Part shown: positions 32,654 to 42,280 of the stretch, in pieces | How the letters are laid out: every line of letters starts with the position of its first letter | Position numbering within the stretch: position 1 is the first letter of the stretch | Origin: Azolla caroliniana | Lineage: Eukaryota; Polypodiophyta | NCBI GenBank assembly: GCA_043228905.1 | Contig: JBHGNT010000014.1 | Coordinates: 14,322,001-14,386,000 of the forward strand | Reading direction: 5' to 3' | Length of the DNA stretch: 64,000 nt | Position numbers and translations under genes: made by a program | Notes under the pieces: model-generated | Seen by the model: only the letters and a program-made list of their open reading frames with translations | Database searches by the model: none | Told to the model about the DNA's origin: nothing

Positions 32654-33358
32654 AAGAGCTTCATCACGCATTTACTACACATAAAACAAATAAACAAGTA
32701 TCAAGTTATGTGTGTGTGTAGTTTGAGAAGAAGAGGAAAACAAAATTGTGAGATATCCCACATAGATAGGACAACATCGGATCCCAGAGTATATAAGGAG
32801 AGCCAAAACCAATTGCATTATGTCTATGTGTGAAGCACAAAATGTTCAAGGTTGGACTTGGGTTACACTATCTGAATGGATGGATGTGTTGGCTTAATTA
32901 CTCCTAATGGTTTTGGACAGACTAGACGACGACGGAACCGGAACCGGATGGACGGTGATAGAACCGGAACCAGACCGGATGGCAACCGAATGGGATCGGA
33001 TGCAACCAAACCGAGCCGGACGGATCGGGCTAGATGCAATCGGACGGATCATGCGGCGAACTAAAGTAAAGTAAAGTAAAGGTTATGTGAACACATGCAA
33101 CTAAAGTCAAACTTTATGTACAGTAAAGGTCATGTGGATGCATGCAATTGAACTGAAGATGGAAACTGGAGTTCCTTCATGCAAGTGCGAGAAGGGAGGA
33201 GAAAAGCTAGCTCTCGATGATCCATCCATAAGGAAGAATGGGCCTTAGGGGATCAAAGCCATCTTTTGGGGAAAAACCCCTAATTTTCTGATCGAAGCCA
33301 TAAACCCTAATTTTCCTTACGAAAACTATCTCTCACATAAACCCTAATTTTCCTTACG
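32654..33358. other. Unassigned sequence with LTR-like promoter
   Basis: No coding frame with known motifs. ATATCCCACATAG...GAGTATATAAGGAGAGCC near 32753-32815 has the look of a plant LTR promoter (TATA box after a TCCCACAT motif). GGAACCGGAACCGGATGG repeats follow near 32935. A 37-bp tandem unit (AAACCCTAATTTTCCTTACG) starts near 33302 and continues beyond copia A at 36410-36470, so 32654-33358 and 36410-36600 were contiguous. Confidence 0.45.
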
Positions 33359-33363
33359 GAAAC

Positions 33364-33814
33364 TGAAAAGAATGGCGTGCGAAAGCAATATAGAAAAACC
33401 GAACAACAAAAAACGCAGGTTTAATGGAAAGCTTAGGTTTGCACAGTACACACGGGAGAGACAGAGAGAGAGTAAACACAAGAACTTAATTCAAAAATAA
33501 TGCTCAATCTGTACATAGGATGTGCTCAGTGAGCACTTTTATACAAGCCCTTACAATCGGCTGGCACAAGTACTGACAGTACTTGACTACTCATAAATGA
33601 GCCTCGACTCTTACTCCCAAAACTATTCCTTACGAGGAATATCTTTCTAACGGCCTTTCGGTTTACACACCGATACGTCCTTCCTACGCCCCGGTTTGCG
33701 TACCGATTTACGCATATGTTTTACGCACCAGTCCGGCCTAACCGATCGGTCCCAACCAATCCGGTCCTCGGCTTGCTCAGCCGATCCGGCCGATGTTGAG
33801 CGTGTCTCTCAACA
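33364..33814 (-). repeat. Copia A 3' LTR
   Basis: On the minus strand starts TGTTGAGAGACACGCTCAAC and ends CATTCTTTTCA. The polypurine tract TTGAGGGGGAG directly precedes it (33815-33825). Confidence 0.85.
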
Positions 33815-33991
33815 CTCCCCCTCAAGCTCAACTTGAGGCTCTTCGGGATCTTCCAGATCATTGCTCCGGTTCCTCCTGGCTCCACGCCTCGCTCACGCTC
33901 CTCGTCCTTTTTGACTCCGTGCGCTTCGACCCTTCCGGTCGGTACGGACCTTCATAGCTCCCTTGCTATCGCAGTGTTGGCGCTTCTCCTG

Positions 33992-35318
33992 CTACCTTCT
34001 TTTCTGCTTGGCCCTTAGTTGATTCAGTGTATCCGAATCAAACACTCGAACCGACTCGGCTACCTCCGATCGGTTTTCGCTCTCGTCCGAGTTGACTGTC
34101 TCCAACTCGTCTTCGGTCTTCTCGCCCTTGACAACATCATCTCCCCCATGTTTGGTTGGCTTTGGCTCTTTCTTCCGGTTGCTCCCCTTATATCCACTTT
34201 CGGACTCTTCCGCGGATCCGCCCTCGGCTTCTTCAACCAATCTGAAATCGAATTCGTCATCCGACTCGGCGCTACGGTCTTTTCCGCTCCTTTCCTGCTC
34301 CCTTCTATGGTCATCTGGGACGTCTCTCCCCCTCAAAGTTCGGCACGTCGAGGTGACGCAACCCAAGCGCGGCGCGCCAATTCGCGTCCTTAGCTGCTTC
34401 TGCGTAGCTCTCCAGCTCACGTACTTCCGCTACACGGGTCATGTACGCATAATGATGCGCCATTGTACTTGTTGTATCCGAACCGCACACTGGGTTCTTC
34501 TGGAGGATAGATCGGCGTAATCGGTCATTAGCCGATGTCGAGGTCTTCTCGGCCGACGCGGACTTCGCTCTTGAAAACCCGTCACTGCTTCCCTCAGAGT
34601 CGGAGTCACGTCGGTCTGACTCGTTCCTATCCGTGCCGGAATCCGAAACCTTCTTCTTCCCTTTCTCTTTGCGCGTAAGCCGTCTCCTCCGCTTCCTGCG
34701 CGGGCAATGTATGGTCGAGTCTCCACTACTCGCTGGCTCTTCATCGGACTGGTCTAAACGACTCAGTCGTCCATTCGGTCCACTTAACCGAAACAAAATC
34801 GGACTCTCTTTGCGGGTCCTGATTTCATGCTCATTCGGAGGCATCTCAGTCTCGCTGACCTCATCGTCAGAACCCGGATTGGAGGTGAGGTCCGGAGTCG
34901 GGGGCAAGTAGCAGGACACGGACTCATCAAACACAACGTCGTGGCTCATGCGCGCTTGTTTGGTACGTGGGTTATAGCACTTATAACCCTTCTGCTCGTC
35001 CGAATAGCCGACCAAGATACACTTCTCGGCTTTCGCGTCCAACTTCCTCCTTTTCTCCTTCGGCACATGCACATACGCAATGCTACCGAAAACTCGTAAG
35101 TGTCGCAAGTTCGGCTTCGTTCTAAAATATAGCTCGTGCGTCGACACTTTATCTCCGATCCGATTCTGGATGTATACCACCTCAGCCCAGTAGAACTTGG
35201 GCAAGCTCTTCTCTTCCAGCATTGCTCGTGCCACTTCCACAACCGACCGATTTTTCCTCTCGGCCACGCCGTTTTGCTCCGGCGTGTATCTGCAACTGAA
35301 TTCGCACCGAATTCCCAT
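33992..35318 (-). pseudogene. pol: Copia A integrase fused to 3' tail; RT and RNase H deleted
   Basis: One open frame (34311-35318) runs from the end of the integrase core (RYTPEQNGVAERKNRSVVEV) through the integrase C-terminus (LRHLRVFGSIAYVHVPKEKR, VGYSDEQKGYKCYNP) and a Ser/Glu/Arg-rich spacer to the first RT residues (YAEAAKDANWRAAL). It then jumps directly to GLRHLDVPNFEGER, the end of RNase H and the polypurine region. About 500 RT/RNase H residues are thus missing while the frame stays open. A further acidic frame (DDEFDFRLVEEAEGG) continues toward the LTR with a frame change. Confidence 0.8.
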
Positions 35319-36160
35319 TTATTGTAGATAACCGTTGAATTGACCGGAAAAGTATTCTTTTCCGCCATCCGACCGCAGGCACTTGATCTGTCTTCCAGTT
35401 TCCGTTTCCATGAACCCTTTGAGGTCTTGCAAACAGTCGAAGACTTCGCTCTTCCTCTCGATGAGGTAGATCCATGTGTGTTGCGTGTAGTCGTCGATGA
35501 AGGAGACGAAATATCGGCTCCCGCCAAGACTAACGTTTTGTGTCGGCCCCCACACATCGGAGTGTATCACGTCGAGCTTGTTCCGGCTCTGGTTATGCTC
35601 GTTGGGGAAGGGAAGTCAGTGTTGCTTCCCAAGCTGGCAGGCTTCACAAATTTGTGCCTTCCGGCCACTAAATTTGGGCAATCCGAACACCACTTGTTTT
35701 GATTGCAGTTCTTGAAGCCGCTGGTAGTTGACGTGTCCTATCCGCTTGTGCCACCATTAGTAGAGTCGAGGATGAACATCCTCCCATCTCTGTGCCCTTG
35801 CGCAATAATACGACCTTCTTCCTGAATGAGGCACCCGAGGTGTGTAAACTGAACCTGCATCCCCTGGTCGACGATCTGCCCGACCGACACCAGATTCTTC
35901 GTGATGGTCGGGACATGTAACACGTTCATAAGTTTCCCTTTTTGCCCGACATGGCTCAAGGGAACTTCCCTGACATTCGCAATCGGATGCGGAGTGTCGT
36001 CTCCGGTTGCGATTATTCCTGGTTGCGTCAGTTTCTCAAGGTATGAGAACCACTCCTCGTGGCACGTCATGTGGTTTGACACGCCGGAGTCGACGTACCA
36101 CACCTCCTCTGACTTCGGGGTGATCTTCTTCATTGAGTTTGCTTCGTGTCTCGTCACGAA
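35319..36160 (-). pseudogene. Copia A protease and integrase N-terminal half
   Basis: The minus strand encodes VWYVDSGVSNHMTCHEEWF (protease), LMNVLHVPTITKNLVSVGQI, then after a frame break the integrase start (MIHSDVWGPTQNVSLGGSRY, FVSFIDDYTQHTWIYLIERK, CLRSDGGKEYFSGQFNGYLQ). These contain the first two Asp of the DDE triad. Frames change at about 35738 and 35570. The left part of gag is replaced by LTR sequence at 36160. Confidence 0.8.
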
Positions 36161-36164
36161 GACT

Positions 36165-36404
36165 GGGACAAGTACTGACAGTACTTGACTGCTCATAAAT
36201 GAGCCTCGACTCTTACTCCCAAAACTATTCCTTTTGAGGAATATCTTTCTAACGACCTTTCGGTTTATGTACCGATACGTCCTTCCTACGCACTGGTTTA
36301 CGCATCCGTTTTACGCACCGGTCCGACCTAACTGATCGGTCCCAACCGATCTGGTCCTTGGCTTGCTCAGCCGATCCGGCCGATGTTGAGCTTGTCTCTC
36401 AACA
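36165..36404 (-). repeat. Copia A 5' LTR, first half only
   Basis: Matches 33574-33814 (CCGATCCGGCCGATGTTGAG; GTACTGACAGTACTTGACT) and stops inside the LTR at the deletion joint with protease sequence (CGTCACGAAG|ACTGGGACAAG). Confidence 0.8.
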
Positions 36405-36409
36405 GAAAC

Positions 36410-36639
36410 TATCTCTCAAAAACCTTAATTTTCCTTACGAAAGCTATGTCTCACATAAACCCTAATTTTTCTTATCTATTAATCTCTTTAAACCTAAACT
36501 TCTGTAATCCCAATCTTGGGATAGATTGTAATTTTTCTTTTCCTTTCTTAATGAAATTTATTAAATTTTCTTGTTTCCTTTAATTCTTAAAGTATAAACG
36601 CACGAATTTGATATCCTCTGGTCGGAGGCCCCGGGGTCC
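36410..36639. other. Continuation of the unassigned block right of copia A
   Basis: Two further 37-bp AAACC(C/T)TAATTTTCC units, then an AT-rich stretch (TCTGTAATCCCAATCTTGGG, TTAATGAAATTTATT). This reads like the R-U5 end of an LTR, but no partner was found. Confidence 0.4.
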
Positions 36640-37259
36640 TGCCTCAAGTTCACGTGTCTTTGTCATATTTTCACGACACCGGAATCCCGGTCCTTCCGGC
36701 GAGCTTCTTCATCTAGCAAGCTTGATTTTACCCTTGCTAGGGACAACTACTTTCCTTCCGGCCCAGCGTTGCCCAAAGTGATAACTAGCGTCTCCCAACT
36801 ATCCGGGAGGGAACCGAGCAAGAGCAATGCAAGTATTTCGTCGGCCAGAGGTACTTCATGTGAAGTTGTTTGATTTATGAGCCCCTGGAATGCGTTCATG
36901 TGCTCCGCCATGCTGGATCTGTCCTAGTACCGGAGTCTCACTAACTTCCAGAATACTGAAACCCAATTTACGGCGTTTTTGCTCTCCAGCATGATGCTGA
37001 TTTTCTCCAAGAGCACATGAGCCTTACTTTCTTCATTGAAGTTGTTGTATATGCTCATGTCGATGAAGCACCGTATGTATGTCGTCGTCTTCATGTGCAT
37101 CACCTCCCATGTCGTGGCATCGATCTTATCCGGTTTCTTGTCCCTGAATCGTACCGACAGCCAAAGATCTTTGACCACGAGCATGTCCCTCATCTTCGAC
37201 TTCCACACTGGGTAGTTGGAGCCGGTGAGCTTGAACATGTTTCCGAATGACTCTTCCAT
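36640..37259 (-). pseudogene. gag: Copia B gag, N-terminal part
   Basis: The start Met at 37259 leads MEESFGNMFKLTGSNYPVWK, a standard copia gag opening. It continues through KMRDMLVVKDLWLSVRFRDK, ATTWEVMHMKTTTYIRCFID and (in a second frame from about 36925) AEHMNAFQGLINQT and LLLGSLPDSWETLV. The end, ARVKSSLLDEEARRKDRDS, is the usual region before the zinc knuckle, which is found at about 31740. There is one frame break near 36930. Confidence 0.8.
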
Positions 37260-37269
37260 TTTCTTGTTC

Positions 37270-37281
37270 GCTCTAATAGCA
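37270..37281 (-). other. Copia B primer-binding site, degenerate
   Basis: GCTCTAATAGCA is the reverse complement of TGCTATTAGAGC, two changes from TGGTATCAGAGC, between LTR and gag. Confidence 0.6.
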
Positions 37282-37284
37282 GAT

Positions 37285-38067
37285 TGTGAGGAATAATCTC
37301 GGCCACAACCGAGACTCAAACACTTTATGAAAGAACAAAACAGAAATGGAGGTTGGTACACTTACACAGAAGAGACGACACAGGATGTTTACGTGGAAAA
37401 CCCTAATAGGGAAAAACCATGGGAGCCCACAGACCCCAACTACCACTCTATGAGAAAGGAGGTACAAGAGGAGACTTAGAGGCAACAACCTCGAGCTCTG
37501 TATCTTCGCCAATCGGCGGCTTCACTTCTTTTTTCTTTTTCTTTTTCTTTTTTTTATCATAACTTGCTTACCCTAGTGGTAAGTCGATAACACTACAAGC
37601 ACTGTGTCTTGGGTTCAAAACCCAATTTTCTCACATGTTTATTATATACTTCATATATATCTCTATTTCACTAGATGCCACTGTGGAATGTAGGGGTTGA
37701 ACCCATGACCACCTGGTCTCCATTGGGCAACCTTACCAACTGAGCTACATCCATCTGGGCGGCTTCACTTCTCTCTCTCTCTCTCTGTACAACTATCATA
37801 CAACTACTCTCTAACCTTACAAAATGATTGCCCTAAGTCATATTTATACTTATATGACTTTAAGACTATTTACAAATATAGCCTTTACAGGCACACCAGA
37901 AACATATTTGCATATTTGTCCCTGGATCCGGTTCACACCAGATCCTTCCGGATACCTCCCGGTCCGGTCCGGTTGCTGCATCCAATCCGGTTCCTTCCTT
38001 CGGCTCATCCGATCCGGCTCCTCTAGTTCTCATCCGGATTCCATCCGGAGGGACTGAATTCCCAACA
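37285..38067 (-). repeat. Copia B 5' LTR carrying a SINE
   Basis: On the minus strand starts TGTTGGGAATTCAGTCCCTC at 38067 and ends GATTATTCCTCACA at 37285, next to the primer site. About 540 bp remain after subtracting the SINE and one target copy. It contains ACGTGGAAAACCCTAATAGG and a CT tract. Confidence 0.8.
37530..37757 (-). mobile_element. SINE with two tRNA-like modules in opposite directions
   Basis: The 228-bp insert is flanked by the 15-bp duplication GGCGGCTTCACTTCT (37515-37529 and 37758-37772). On the minus strand it starts with a tRNA head (GATGTAGCTCAGTTGGTAAG, then GGTCATGGGTTCAACCCC) and ends with an A-rich tail (the TTTTTTCTTTTTC run at 37529-37553). Next to the tail, on the opposite strand, a second tRNA-like unit has CTTACCCTAGTGGTAAG and GGGTTCAAAACCC (37565-37630). 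The duplication and tail prove retroposition. Confidence 0.85.
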
Positions 38068-38776
38068 ACATATTTCTCTATTTCCTTGTTAATTAAACAT
38101 GTCACCCCTCCTTGTCCTCTTCTTTGTCTTGGATTTTTCTCCCATATCAAAGAGTGTACATTATAGTTTCCTAAACCTTGAATCCTTTGAGTATCATGCT
38201 CCCATATTTCAACAAGAAGTGTGATATATGAGTCATCGGTGAACTCCTCCATGCCAAATCCCCCAATTCCATGGGTATCCATTGCAATACCAAAAGCATA
38301 GTCGTAAAAGCCGTTCATAGACCATGTGTCCCTATTTGCCTACATTTCCATCTTTAGGCACATCCTTAACCTTATTTTTCGATCATTCTTCATATGCTTT
38401 ATGATGAGCATTTTGTTGTGAGATATTACAATTTTCACTCACAAAGCATTATGTAACTTTGAGGTATACCCAACTATTTTCGAGTATGATCCACCGCTTT
38501 GTATCATCTGTCATTGTGCATACAATAGGCCTTTCTCTGGAGCAAGTAACACCATGTTTCCCAACTCAATGTGCCCCATATACATCCACATCTGACATAC
38601 CATAATGCATGCTAAAAAAATTCACCAATGGCCTTTCCGAGGGATGCGGATGTTTCCATACTCTCTTCTTTAATCCCACAGACGACAATGTTCTCTTATC
38701 GTCATTCAGATTCTTTCAATTCTCAGACATCTATGCTTTCTATATTCTTATCTTGATGCATCACATGCATATTAGA
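38068..38776 (-). pseudogene. LINE endonuclease N-terminal part (fragment 3)
   Basis: The minus strand encodes YITLLVEIWEHDTQRIQGLG and NPRQRRGQGGVTCLINKEIE, resembling the region of plant LINE endonucleases around the R-G-x-G-G motif. Upstream, KEESMETSASLGKAIGEFF (about 38600-38660) looks like a LINE ORF1 RNA-binding region. Stops and frameshifts are frequent. The boundary at 38067 is exactly the outer edge of the copia B 5' LTR. Confidence 0.6.
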
Positions 38777-39193
38777 TCAGTTTGATAGCACATCCCCACC
38801 ACATACATCGGCCCATGACTTCATTGTACATACATTTTTCATCTCACTTACATCCCGCCTCATCGTGTCAAATTTTTCTGCTTCCTTTAACTCAATCTTG
38901 TTAAGGCACTCATTTGTCTCAAAAGAATCTCTTTTACATTCTTGAATCTCTTCTTCAAGTTTCGCAACCACTTGCTTAAGACTTTCATTCTCAATGACAA
39001 CAATTTGGAGCTTAGCATTCTCTTTCATTAATGTTCTAATCTCTTCACCTTGCTTGTTTATGGTTTCTTGAAGAGAAATCAAGTGACTCATAAGCATTTT
39101 GTCCATTGCATTAGAATCAAGATTTGTTGGTGATCTTGGCTCATTATCAATCATACCCCCGAACTTTGTGGTGCCTTTACGAGTGTTTGCCAT
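38777..39193 (-). CDS. LINE ORF1-like coiled-coil protein, N-terminal part
   Basis: The start MANTRKGTTKFGGMIDNEP at 39193 fits a LINE ORF1; an upstream Met at 39259 would add a hydrophobic stretch and is less likely. Residues about 35-120 form a heptad-rich coiled coil (LISLQETINKQGEEIRTLMK, ESLKQVVAKLEEEIQECKRD). It ends with MKSWADVCGGDV, a motif often seen before the RNA-binding domain of plant LINE ORF1. The frame closes at 38777. It may be a truncated ORF1 rather than a functional gene. A GA-rich stretch at 39219-39243 lies upstream. Confidence 0.5.
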   Translation of the reverse strand: MANTRKGTTKFGGMIDNEPRSPTNLDSNAMDKMLMSHLISLQETINKQGEEIRTLMKENAKLQIVVIENESLKQVVAKLEEEIQECKRDSFETNECLNKIELKEAEKFDTMRRDVSEMKNVCTMKSWADVCGGDVLSN

Positions 39194-39474
39194 TGTAGGG
39201 ACAAACCCTACGAGAAGAGAGAGAGGGAGGGAGGGAGGGAGAGAGAATGCACATTTCACTCGATTTAGGGCTTCAAAATCTACCTTGCATTTGAGGATCC
39301 ATGGGACAAATATGGTTGCAGATTAAAATGCTCATAACTTCTCATGACAGTAACGAAATTCAGTAATGAAAATTCCTTAGAAAGTTGTCTGAAAGAGCTT
39401 TCCAAAGAGCTATAGAACGTAGAAAACTATGTCAATGTGAACTTACAAAGAGCTTTCCAATGAGCTAGAGAGAG

Positions 39475-39533
39475 AATGAGTGAGTGAGTGAGTGAGTGAG
39501 AGAGAGAGAGAGAGAGAGAGCACACAACAAAAC
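39475..39533. repeat. (GAGT)n and (GA)n microsatellite
   Basis: GAGTGAGTGAGTGAGTGAG followed by a GA run, at the left edge of the copia C LTR in the place of the CT tracts of the other LTRs. Confidence 0.9.
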
Positions 39534-39877
39534 TGGTATTCAACAATTATAATCAACACTCTGTACATACACCGTGTTAAGTGAGCACTTTTTAACAAGC
39601 CATGACAAATGGGCTGACACAAGTACCATCAGTACTTGAATACTCATAAATGAGCCTGACACTAATTCTGCCTATAATATTCCTATTTACTATAATAGGA
39701 ATATAGGTCCCTAATGGCCTATCGGATTCCATCTGACTCGGCAATACCCCAGTACAACTCTGTTCGATTCGGCTCTCTGCTTCTTCAGCCGATTCAAACC
39801 TATTCGATCGGTCTTCAACCGATTCGGCTCTCTACTTCTTCTGCCGATTCAACCCATGTTTAACTTGTCTCTCAACA
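39480..39877 (-). repeat. Copia C 3' LTR
   Basis: On the minus strand starts TGTTGAGAGACAAGTTAAAC at 39877. It shares AGTGAGCACTTTT.A, CACAAGTAC..TCAGTACTTGA and CTCATAAATGAGCCT with the copia A LTR. CTTGAAGGGGAG at 39878-39889 (minus strand) is the polypurine tract. The left limit is uncertain. Confidence 0.7.
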
Positions 39878-41540
39878 CTCCCCTTCAAGCTCAACTTGAG
39901 GTCCCTTCGTGTCAGCTTTGGCTGCTTTGTCGCTCTAGCCTCCTCTCCTGACAACTTGACTCCTCACTCACGCTCCTTGTCTAGTCCAGTCCTGCGTCCC
40001 ACGACTCCTTTGGTCTGGCACTCCTCGACTCGTATGATCCCGTGCAACTCAACCGCTATAGTCGGCTTGTCTGTTGCCTTGGCCCTTCTCAGTTCCCTCA
40101 ATGTTGTAGTATTGGCGCCCCTCGACCCGTCGGCTCGTCCGTCTCGATGTTCGCTTCGGTTGCCTTCTATCAGAATATAGGAATATAGGTCCCTAACGAG
40201 CTAGGCCCTTCTTAGCTCCCTAACTGTTGCGTTATTTAATATAATAGGAATATAGGTCTCGAACAGCCTATCGGATTCCATTCGACTCAGCAATACCCGA
40301 ATCCAACTCTATCCAATTCGGCTCTTGGCTTCTTCAGCCGATTTAGGCCTATTCGATCGGTCTTCAACCGATTCGGCTACCGGCTTCTTCAGTCGTTTCG
40401 GTCCATGTTGAGCTTGTCTCTAAACACTCCCTCTCAAGCTCAACTTGAGGTCCCTTCGTGTCAGCTCTAGCTGCTTTGTAGCTGCATGATCCTCTCCTAG
40501 CGACCCGACGCCTCGTTCACGCTCCTTGTCTAGTCTGGTCCTGGTCCCACGACCCCTTCGGTCTGGCACTCCTCGGCTCATCGGGTTCCGTGCACCTCAA
40601 CCTCTAAAGTCGGCTTTTTTGTTGCCTTGGCCCTTCTCAGCTCCCTCACTGTTGTGGTATTGGCGCCCCTCGACCCGTCTACTCGTTCGTCTTGACGTTG
40701 GCTTCGGATGCCTTCTCATTCGAATATAGGAATATAGGTCCCTAACAGCCTATCGGATTTACTATAATAGGAATATAGTTCCCTAATAGCCATCACCCTT
40801 CTCAGCTCCCTCACTATTGCGGTATTTACTATAATAGGAATATACGTCCCTAACGGCCTATCAAATTCTATCCGACTCAGCAATACTCGAATCCAACTCT
40901 ATTCAATTCGGCTCTCAGCTTCTTCAGCCGATTCGGGCCTATTTGATCGGTCTTCAACCGATTCGGCCCATGTTGAGCGTGGTTGTCAACCCTCCCTTTC
41001 AAGCTCAACTTGAGGTCCCTACGTGTCAGCTTTGGCTGCTTTGTCACTCTAGCCTCCTCTCTTGGCAACTTGACTCCTCGTTCATGCTCCTTGTCTAGTC
41101 CGGTCCTGCATCCAACGACTCCTTTGGTCTGGCACACCTTGACTCGTCTGAGACTGTGCACCTCAACCTCTATAATCGGCTTGTCTGCTACCTTGGCCCT
41201 TCTCAGCTCTCTCAATGTTGTAGTATTGGCGCCCCTTGACCCTTCGGCTCAACCGTCTCGATGTTCGCTTCGGTTGCCTTCTCATCAGAATATAGGAATA
41301 TAGGTCCCTAACGAGCTAGGCCCTTCTTAGCTCCCTCACTGTTGCGTTATTTAATATAATAGGAATATAGGTCTCTAACAGCCTATCGGATTCCATTCAA
41401 CTCAGCAATACCCGAATCCAACTCTATCCAATTCGGCTCTCGGCTTCTTCAGCCGATTCAGGCCTATTCGATCGGTCTTCAACCGATTCGGCGGCCGTTT
41501 CTTCAACTGTTTCGGTCCATGTTGAGCTTGTCTCTAAACA
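39878..41540 (-). repeat. Tandem array of a ~550-bp tail-plus-LTR unit
   Basis: Three units begin near 39878, 40427 and 40990, and a fourth copy of the first half begins near 41540, giving spacings of about 549, 563 and 550 bp. Each unit has CTCAAGCTCAACTTGAGGTC, GTCTGGCACTCCTCGACTCG-like and TTGTTG..GTATTGGCGCCC blocks, then an LTR part with ATAATAGGAATATAGGTC and CCATGTTGAGCTTGTCTCTA. The array replaced the single tail-LTR junction, probably by unequal recombination. Confidence 0.8.
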
Positions 41541-42280
41541 CTCCCTCTCAAGCTCAACTTGAGGTCCCTTCGTGTCAGCTCTGGCTGCTTTGTAGCTGCA
41601 TGTCCTCTCCAAACGACCCGATGCCTCGTTCAGGCTCCTTGTCTAGTCCCTTCCTACGTCCCACAACCCCTTCGGTCTGGCACTCCTCGACTTGTCTGGT
41701 CTTGTGTACCTCAACCTCTATAGTCAGCTTGTCTGCTGCCTTGACCCTTCCTAGCTCCCTCACTGTTGCGGTATTGGTGCCCCTCGACTTGTCGGCTCGT
41801 CCGTCTCGGCGTTGGCTTTGGCTGCCTTCTCGTCCACTTGGCCTTTGTGCCATTCGGCTTGTCCAAATCACCTTCCTTAATCAAACGGAGTACTTCCGAT
41901 TCATTCCAGCTCTTGTCTGAATTGGCTATCTCCAATCTGTCCTCCTTCAGACCCCTGACCACGTCTGCCCATGTCTTGGTCTTGGCCTTCACTTGGCCGG
42001 CTTTGTCCTGTTTTACTCTGCAGCCTCTCTAGACTTTACCTCCCCTTGGTTCTATGGGCTCTAGCTTCTGCTCTCTCTTTCGACCGCTCCCCCTACATGT
42101 GGCTAGTCTTTGCTTAGCTGATCTTCTTCCATCTGTCCATGCATCCTTGGCTTCTCTAGCCGATTCGGACGTTCTGACTTCTACAGTCATGCCAACATCG
42201 AATTCGTCATCCGATTCAGCATTTCAGATTTCGTCTCTCTCCTCCTTTCCGGCTTCACTCATCCCCCTTAAGTTCAGCAT
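41541..42280 (-). other. Copia C 3' tail between RNase H and the array
   Basis: The fourth copy of the tail block continues into unique sequence (TTCGTCATCCGATTCAGCAT and similar). This corresponds to the acidic DDEFD region that follows RNase H in copia A. No intact frame exists. Such a long region between RNase H and LTR is unusual for copia. Confidence 0.5.

Larger units (their letters stand above)
33364..36404 (-). mobile_element. Copia A: internally deleted copia element
   Basis: The 3' LTR (33364-33814) and the right end (36404, TGTTGAGAGACAAGC on the minus strand) are flanked by GAAAC (33359-33363 and 36405-36409), so the outer ends are intact. Inside, two deletions are visible. One runs from the middle of the 5' LTR (about 36165) through gag. 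The other removes RT and RNase H in frame. What is left is protease, integrase and the 3' tail. The element is defective but mobilised ends remain. Confidence 0.85.
22136..38067 (-). mobile_element. Copia B: large, multiply interrupted Ty1/copia element
   Basis: Read from right to left: 5' LTR (37285-38067), degenerate primer site (37270-37281), gag N-terminus (36640-37259), an inserted block (about 31880-36640), zinc knuckle and protease (about 31280-31870), TR-GAG2, integrase (26700-27489), RT (25499-26690), TRIM1, RT end and RNase H (22290-23148), polypurine tract, and a shortened 3' LTR (22136-22246). LINE sequence lies on both outer sides, so it was inserted in a LINE endonuclease region. 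The left junction later suffered a deletion that removed most of the 3' LTR and some LINE. Continuity across the inserted block is inferred from gene order. Confidence 0.65.

Noticed and set aside
32876-33064. Frame of 62 codons rich in Arg, Asp and Gly
   Set aside because: It translates a simple GGAACCGGA-type repeat.
34019-34520. Plus-strand frames of 124-142 codons
   Set aside because: They are shadows of the minus-strand Ser/Glu/Arg-rich copia A tail.
39878-41540. CRISPR-like or satellite array
   Set aside because: Units are about 550 bp and derive from copia tail and LTR; no short repeat-spacer pattern, and the genome is a plant's.
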